A DNA stretch of 18,283 bases from Lachnospiraceae bacterium UBA7729 (GTDB lineage Bacteria > Bacillota > Clostridia > Lachnospirales > Lachnospiraceae), in contig DLFD01000070.1 in NCBI GenBank assembly GCA_002482005.1, forward strand, positions 1-18,283. Direction: 5' to 3'. Made by a program: the position numbers and the translations under genes. Under the pieces are notes generated by a model that saw only the letters and a program-made list of their open reading frames with translations, did not search any database and was not told the DNA's origin. How positions within the stretch are numbered: the first letter of the stretch is position 1; every line of letters begins with the position of its first letter. Of this stretch, positions 13,425 through 18,283 are shown piece after piece.

Positions 13425-15470
13425 ATGAAAAGAACTGCAATCGTATTGTCATTGATTGTTTTAGCATCTTCCAGCATTTCCAGTTATCCGGTGGCGGCAT
13501 CTGAGAACGCTTCGGCTGAAAACTCGGGGGCTTTTTCGGAACAGGGCAAGGTCCTGGTCGATAGTGATGCTATAAAGGTCACCTTGGAGGACGAGGTTGA
13601 TGGCTCAAATTACGCAGGGTATTCTCTGATTATTGAGAACAAGACAGACGAATATATATCCGTAAGTGTAGATAATGCGAGCGTTGACGGGTACATGACG
13701 AGTATCTTCATCAATGACGGACAAGTAAATCCTGGAATGAAGTCTAAAGCTGAGATGCAGATCTATTATGACAATCAGCCGAATGTGAAGTCACTTGATG
13801 ACCTGAAGAATATACAGGCTGCTTTTAAATATAACTCCAATACAGACGGAGGAAATTCCTACACCGGCAATGATTCTGTTTATCCATTTGAAATAACAGG
13901 TCATGTCGGATCGCAGGAATCTGACGCGCAATCAGACCAGAGTCAGGGTCGGGTTCTTCTGGATACTGATCTTGCAAAAATCACGCTGGGCGATACAGTT
14001 GAAGGTTCTAATTATATCGGTTATGCGGTTCAGATCGAGAATAAGTCATCTGATACTTACATTTCTGTTAATCTTACCAACACAAGTATTGACGGCTTTA
14101 TGACGGACATGTTCCTGGATGGAGGGCGGTTGTCTCCGGGGATGAAATCGAATGCTGAGATGAAGATCTATACAGAGGATTCCGATGTGAAGTCACTTGA
14201 TGATCTGAAGAATGTTCAGGGATCATTCGAAATCAATACCAATATTGATGGAACCAACTCATATGCTGTAAGCGGAGATGCTTATCCTTTTACAATCAGC
14301 GATGCATCACAGGTTTCGATGGAAACTGCTGAAAATCCATCTGATTCCGATCCGGCAGCGGCGGAGACAGAATCAGCCGAGGATGCTCTTGACGCGGCCC
14401 TGGGTCAGGCAAATGAGGCTATGGATATTACTGGGGAAGCAGCAGATACCGCTGCTCAGGCTGAGCAGACGGAGGCCCCGGCAAAGGAATATGAGACCTT
14501 GCAGGAAGGCAGCAATGGCGATGGCGTAGTTGCCCTGCAGCAGGCCCTGATCGACCAGGGTTTCTTAACCGGGGCGGCTGACGGAGCATACGGCGCCGGA
14601 ACAGCAGCATCGGTAAAAGCATTTCAGGAAAGCATGGGACTTCAGGCGACTGGAATCGCGGACTCGCAGACCCAGAACCTGCTCTTCAACGGTATGGATG
14701 TGTCCGACATCGAGGTCAAAGTCACCGGAACTGCCAGGACCGATTACATGAACATAGACGGCATGTTTACAGATGAATCTTATGTCGCTGAGGAGAGCAG
14801 CAGCCTTACAGTGCTTTACCTCTTCTACACAGTGACCACGAATGACCAGAACCTGCAGATCTTCGGCGGCTCCACGGATCTGACCATCAACGGCGCCAAC
14901 ACCTACGACCGCACACGCCTCAATAATATTGGGATCTATTTCGGAAATTATTATTACACAAACTACGGACACGATGTGTACATGGGCGATGAAGTCAGAA
15001 TTCTCGAGACCTTCCGTATTCCGAAGGCAGATCTGGCGCCCGGACGCACAATCACCCTTTCCAACGATTACATCCCTGAGACGGATCAGATCAGGCTGGT
15101 CACTGACGATATCATTCCGCTGAATGGGCCTCGCATGATCTCCAAAGTCATCGATCCGGAAGGTTATGAGATCGCTTCCGAAAAGCTGGCACCTGCAGAC
15201 GACGAGCTCATGGCGCGCGTGAAAAATGAGATCATGGGCACCTGGAATGTCACGGCCGGCATCCTGTCTCTGCAGATCGAATTCGGCGACGGAACTTACA
15301 CCCTCTACACACAGATCAGCACCGCCAGCGGTACATATGAGATCACCAATGGCTATGTCATTCTGACCGAGAGCACCAGTGGAGGGAAGATCTACGCACC
15401 TTATTCCTTCGGCGACAATGGCAGCTTCGACTTCGGCATTGCCCACGCCTTCGACCCAGATGCAATGTGA
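13425..15470 (+). CDS. Secreted protein with duplicated N-terminal domain and peptidoglycan-binding domain
   Basis: This 681-residue protein starts at ATG 13425 behind AAGGAGG. It has a Sec signal peptide (MKRTAIVLSLIVLASSS, cleavage probably after about residue 25). Two tandem copies of a domain of about 118 residues follow, at 41-158 and 175-293, sharing GSNY.GY, the IENK segment, NPGMKS/SPGMKS, and VKSLDDLKN. An Ala/Glu-rich linker covers about 295-355. A peptidoglycan-binding type-1 domain lies at about 360-421 (LQEGSNGDGVVALQQALIDQ, then GAYGAGTAASVKAFQESMGL). The last 250 residues are an unrecognised extracellular region with a TGTARTDYMNIDGMF start. It is likely anchored in the cell wall by the middle domain. 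Base composition changes within the gene, AT-richer over the duplicated domains and GC-richer from the linker on, suggesting a fusion. No enzyme motif is seen. Confidence 0.85.
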   Translation: MKRTAIVLSLIVLASSSISSYPVAASENASAENSGAFSEQGKVLVDSDAIKVTLEDEVDGSNYAGYSLIIENKTDEYISVSVDNASVDGYMTSIFINDGQVNPGMKSKAEMQIYYDNQPNVKSLDDLKNIQAAFKYNSNTDGGNSYTGNDSVYPFEITGHVGSQESDAQSDQSQGRVLLDTDLAKITLGDTVEGSNYIGYAVQIENKSSDTYISVNLTNTSIDGFMTDMFLDGGRLSPGMKSNAEMKIYTEDSDVKSLDDLKNVQGSFEINTNIDGTNSYAVSGDAYPFTISDASQVSMETAENPSDSDPAAAETESAEDALDAALGQANEAMDITGEAADTAAQAEQTEAPAKEYETLQEGSNGDGVVALQQALIDQGFLTGAADGAYGAGTAASVKAFQESMGLQATGIADSQTQNLLFNGMDVSDIEVKVTGTARTDYMNIDGMFTDESYVAEESSSLTVLYLFYTVTTNDQNLQIFGGSTDLTINGANTYDRTRLNNIGIYFGNYYYTNYGHDVYMGDEVRILETFRIPKADLAPGRTITLSNDYIPETDQIRLVTDDIIPLNGPRMISKVIDPEGYEIASEKLAPADDELMARVKNEIMGTWNVTAGILSLQIEFGDGTYTLYTQISTASGTYEITNGYVILTESTSGGKIYAPYSFGDNGSFDFGIAHAFDPDAM

Positions 15471-15529
15471 CCTTCCGGCGGTAAAGGATAGCGGAAATAT
15501 CATATTACTGTAAGGACCGGGGGAAGATC

Positions 15530-16840
15530 ATGATGAAGATGGGTCTGATAAGAAATCTGACGTGCGGGCTTATCGCGATCACATTTGCGGGCATCCTGGC
15601 GGCGGCTCCGGCACATGCGGACCCGGATTTCAGCAAAAGCCCGCAGGAAATATACCAGCAGATAAAGGACAGCAGTAACATTTCTCTGAAGACGGCGGCA
15701 GACAGCCTGTCCGGTCTGCAGACGGACGATCAGGATATCCTGGATCTGCAGCAGCTTGTGAATGATCTGTCCGCCTGCAGCGGCGTCTATATGCAGGAAA
15801 AAGATCCGGACAGAGAGACCTCCAAAGACCATTACGCGACACTGGATTTCTATCTGATGGGCGGCGTGCCCATGTGCAGGGTCGACTACGACAATTTCAT
15901 GGGATCTGTGTCGGACGGCGTTGTGCGGCGCGATGACAGCGGTGATTATCTTTTCATTACCGAGCCGCGGGGGAAATTTTTCTCCGGTGATGAGTATTTT
16001 CACATCAAATTCGGCGCTGAGAACATGGACATAGCGTGGGGGTCCGATGAGGAGGAGATTACCTGTGAATACCGGCTGCACAGGGCATCGGAAGATGAGA
16101 TGCCCCCTGAAACCGAGACGGAAGCGACATTTGAGAACTCCTCGACCTGGGATTTGCTCAGAAAAAAGCTAGATGAGTTCGGCACGCCCTACCATATGAA
16201 CTATGAGCAGGACAAGGATAGGCTTACCCTGTACTTTGATCTGGGCGTCAGCCGGGAAATGCTCCAGTCTTTGTCCTCTGACAAATGGAGTTCTCTGCTT
16301 GATTCTTATGTCAAGGTGGCTTACGCTGCCTGTCAGGTCATGCGTGCCGGCTCCAGCTTTGACGACAACTGGGGATATAATCCGACCTGCACGATCGAGG
16401 CGGTGGACGGACTTGACATCGGCGATGACTACTCAGATGAAGAAGTTCTCGCTACGGTAAATGAAGATGGCGTCCAGTATAATTGCCTGAGCGGCGGATC
16501 GGGGAGCTCCACGTACGGCTCCTCCGCGGGCTCATCGTCCTCCGGCGGTCCGACCATGGGGGAGCAGAATGCCCTTGAGAAAGCGCACGATTATCTCGAC
16601 TATACCGCCTTCTCATACTCCGGTCTGATCGACCAGCTCGAGTTTGAAGGCTACTCGGCTTCCGAAGCAACTTATGCAGCCGATCACTGCGGTGCTGACT
16701 GGAATGAGCAGGCGGCGAAGAAAGCCAGACAGTACCTCGACTACTCCTCATTCTCCCGCAGCGGCCTGATCGACCAGTTAAAGTTCGAAGGTTTCACCAG
16801 CGCCCAGGCCGAGTACGGCGCCCGAATGAACGGTTACTGA
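15530..16840 (+). CDS. Secreted protein with two C-terminal Ltp repeats
   Basis: This 436-residue protein has GGGGGA upstream of ATG 15530. It has a type-I signal peptide with cleavage after AHA (ILAAAPAHADPDF); no lipobox cysteine is present. The middle (about 30-320) is acidic and unrecognised. A Gly/Ser linker at about 322-342 leads to two Ltp-type repeats: EKAHDYLDYTAFSYSGLIDQ and following residues ending GADWNEQ, then ARQYLDYSSFSRSGLIDQLK ending near the C terminus. Ltp repeats were named from a Streptococcus prophage lipoprotein that blocks phage DNA injection, but they also occur at the ends of many clostridial exported proteins, where they probably bind the cell surface. It lies 59 bases after the peptidoglycan-binding protein gene, on the same strand and probably in one transcript. 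Confidence 0.85.
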   Translation: MMKMGLIRNLTCGLIAITFAGILAAAPAHADPDFSKSPQEIYQQIKDSSNISLKTAADSLSGLQTDDQDILDLQQLVNDLSACSGVYMQEKDPDRETSKDHYATLDFYLMGGVPMCRVDYDNFMGSVSDGVVRRDDSGDYLFITEPRGKFFSGDEYFHIKFGAENMDIAWGSDEEEITCEYRLHRASEDEMPPETETEATFENSSTWDLLRKKLDEFGTPYHMNYEQDKDRLTLYFDLGVSREMLQSLSSDKWSSLLDSYVKVAYAACQVMRAGSSFDDNWGYNPTCTIEAVDGLDIGDDYSDEEVLATVNEDGVQYNCLSGGSGSSTYGSSAGSSSSGGPTMGEQNALEKAHDYLDYTAFSYSGLIDQLEFEGYSASEATYAADHCGADWNEQAAKKARQYLDYSSFSRSGLIDQLKFEGFTSAQAEYGARMNGY

Positions 16841-16857
16841 ACTGCGAAAGAAGGGGG

Positions 16858-17800
16858 TCAGTCTGCTAATTCTTCCAGCGTATTGGCTCCATAGACAGTA
16901 CCCGCATGCGAATCCAGACTAGGAACAATGCCTTCCTTAACGCCAATGCTGGACATGAATTCTTTGTGGAAGTTATCAATATAGTAGGTGCTGGTCCAGC
17001 CGACAGCTACCAGCTGATCAGTCACCTGGAGATTACGATGGCTGGTTTTCTGATATGGAAGACGATCGCGCCAGTTCACGTCAATGATATCGTAAGAAAC
17101 ATGGCCGGGCTGATACATCAGCTGATTATGTTTTTCACAGATACCCATATCCTCGTTCCAGAAACGTCCACCATTCTGGTTGATGCAGAGAGCAACCGTA
17201 CCGCCAATACCTGATTCAGCAGAACCCATAGCAACATCGCCATAAGGATTCATAGCTGCGCCTGCCCATACAGCCATCAGCTGTCCATCACCGGTATCTC
17301 CGGAGATCGGTCCGGGATTGACAGCAAACATTGGTTCCCAGGAAGGCTGAGTTCCGGTAACTGCCACATAATCCTTGTAAAGAGTAGGAGCATACACTTT
17401 ATACATGATCTCGGATCCCGCTCCAAACTGGCAGAAGCCATCTGTTGTCAGAATCACAGCTTTAGAGATATTGACCTGATGGAAATACTCGTCCGCGTTT
17501 TTGCCGATTACACCAATCACAGTGCCATCGTCATCTGTCAGAAGCCGGACCGCAGCTGTACTGAAAATAAACTGTGCGCCGGCGGCCTCCGTTTTTCCTT
17601 ATTTGCCTTACCCGTCTTGATACAGTACGGGGATCCCAGAGGATTGTTCTGGTCTTCCTTGAAATCAATGGTTCCAAGGAAGGTACGGCAAAGTGAGGAT
17701 GTACGGTCATGCTCTTCACAGCGCGGGTAGTAAGCCAGAGTCACGTCTGGAAATCTGTTTCTTTGTGGAATTCATATCCATCACCCTCCCCAAAAAAGAT
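16858..17800 (-). pseudogene. Decayed FAD-dependent oxidoreductase (fumarate/urocanate reductase type)
   Basis: Read leftward, fragments in different frames line up as one flavoprotein interior. DGYEFHKETDF (about 17790-17755) comes first. After a shift, PDVTLAYYPRCEEHDRTSSL and DQNNPLGSPYCIKTGKA follow. After a second shift and a TAA near 17600 comes TEAAGAQFIFSTAAVRLLTD, GTVIGVIGKNADEYF, ILTTDGFCQFG, GDGQLMAVWAGAAMNPYGD, and an end at TYGANTLEELAD-type sequence (16858). The order fits the FAD_binding_2 family, flavin enzymes that reduce fumarate, urocanate or similar compounds. The N-terminal Rossmann motif and about the last hundred residues are missing. At least two frameshifts plus both ends lost mean no functional protein. 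Confidence 0.75.
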
Positions 17801-17802
17801 AA

Positions 17803-17879
17803 GACATTGGTACCTGACACCACACAATGAGGTGATTTATCACAATTGCCTGAATCGTTTGGTACCTGACCCCAATGTC
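17803..17879. repeat. 77-bp segment bounded by inverted and direct repeats
   Basis: GACATTGG at 17803-17810 and CCAATGTC at 17872-17879 are exact inverted repeats. Just inside both ends is the direct repeat GGTACCTGAC followed by ACC or CCC (17809 and 17861). A small palindrome GTGAT-TT-ATCAC lies within (17832-17843). It sits at the edge of the decayed flavoprotein gene. The shape suggests a small non-autonomous or REP-like element. Confidence 0.5.
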
Positions 17880-18014
17880 ATTTCCAGGAATTTTGAATCT
17901 GAGTAGAGGAGGTACCCGCATTCCGTCGGCTGCCAGTACATGTACATCTGGAAGGGATACAGCACTTTGTTTTTGCGATATTTATCATACTCGTCTTTGA
18001 GGACATCCCTTTTC

Positions 18015-18248
18015 TTATACTTGGGAAGGACGAAGAGATTGGAGGAGCTGAGAGTAGTGGTGGCTATAATATTCCTCCAAGTGCTCATCATAAAGTCCGA
18101 GCATATAGGCTACGATCGCCGCAACTTCTGCCCGGCTGACAGTCTTGACTGTTTTGGTCTCGCCTGTTTCACTGTCTTGAACATCGATATGCTCGTTGGG
18201 AAGGACAAGAGTTTTCAGATCCTCAAAGGAGTAATGCTGATCCGCCAT
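18015..18248 (-). CDS. Small unidentified ORF, possibly frameshifted
   Basis: A 77-residue acidic protein starts at ATG 18248 with GGAGGTGA upstream on the minus strand. Its sequence includes FEDLKTLVLPNEHIDVQD and KTVSRAEVAAIVAYMLGLYD. I do not recognise it. The stop comes at 18015. In another frame the DNA to the left stays open to 17840 and encodes a protein-like stretch (LPKYKKRDVLKDEYDKYRKN, then YPFQMYMYWQPTECGYLLYS), so this may be a longer gene broken by a frameshift. The neighbourhood (pseudogene, repeat segment) fits decay. Confidence 0.45.
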   Translation of the reverse strand: MADQHYSFEDLKTLVLPNEHIDVQDSETGETKTVKTVSRAEVAAIVAYMLGLYDEHLEEYYSHHYSQLLQSLRPSQV

Positions 18249-18283
18249 GTATGCTCACCTCCATAAATATTACCCAATCTTTC

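Noticed and set aside
14565..15503. 312-codon minus-strand open frame opposite the peptidoglycan-binding protein gene
   Set aside because: The plus strand encodes a signal peptide, repeats and a known domain. The antisense frame has no ribosome binding site or recognisable features.
1..18283. CRISPR array
   Set aside because: No regularly spaced direct repeats of 25-40 bases were seen anywhere. Repeated motifs are short palindromes or domain duplications.

Overview
The window looks like accessory DNA from a Gram-positive anaerobe, most likely a gut or rumen clostridium (Lachnospiraceae-like). This is inferred from strong AGGAGG-type ribosome binding sites, a ParB-ParA-ParB-RepA_N operon, a TraG/VirD4 coupling protein followed by an ArdC-like protein and a P4-type primase, and a secreted protein with Ltp repeats. 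No search could be run, so the taxon is an inference. Much of the window is a rearranged integrative-conjugative or plasmid-like element.

Layout: (1) 1-610: the last 59 codons of a P4/D5-type primase and a small TnpW-like protein. (2) about 620-5300: an AT-richer cargo block with a C5-cytosine methyltransferase, an AlwI/FokI-type restriction endonuclease and a Vsr mismatch endonuclease in one tight operon, then a coiled-coil protein of unknown function with its own promoter and terminators. (3) 5305-9553: GC-rich conjugation and replication genes: a coupling protein that starts abruptly at its post-Walker-A PKGE motif, a charged hypothetical protein, an ArdC/zincin protein, and the N-terminal part of a primase. 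(4) 9554-12431, minus strand: a parB-parA-parB-repA operon whose repA is cut off at the same point as the converging primase. (5) 12432-13424: nearly 1 kb without a gene, holding stem-loops, a tRNA-Arg(CCU) 3' fragment that looks like an attachment site, two identical 12-bp palindromes and two promoter candidates. (6) 13425-16840: two secreted proteins, one with a peptidoglycan-binding domain and a duplicated domain, one ending in two Ltp repeats. (7) 16858-18283: a frameshifted FAD-oxidoreductase pseudogene, a 77-bp repeat-bounded segment and a small unidentified ORF.

How the genes fit together: methyltransferase, nuclease and Vsr form a self-contained restriction-modification set, with Vsr expected to correct T:G mismatches left by deaminated 5-methylcytosine. 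ArdC, coupling protein, primase, RepA and the Par proteins belong to transfer and maintenance of a mobile element. The element does not look intact here: coupling protein, one primase and RepA are each truncated, and no relaxase, integrase or mating-pore genes are visible. The strongest leads are the AlwI/FokI-type nuclease paired with a C5 methyltransferase, the coiled-coil cargo gene, the tRNA-Arg attachment fragment with its palindrome-rich surroundings, a perfect 12-bp stem-loop inside parB, and the junction at about 9550 that truncates two converging genes.
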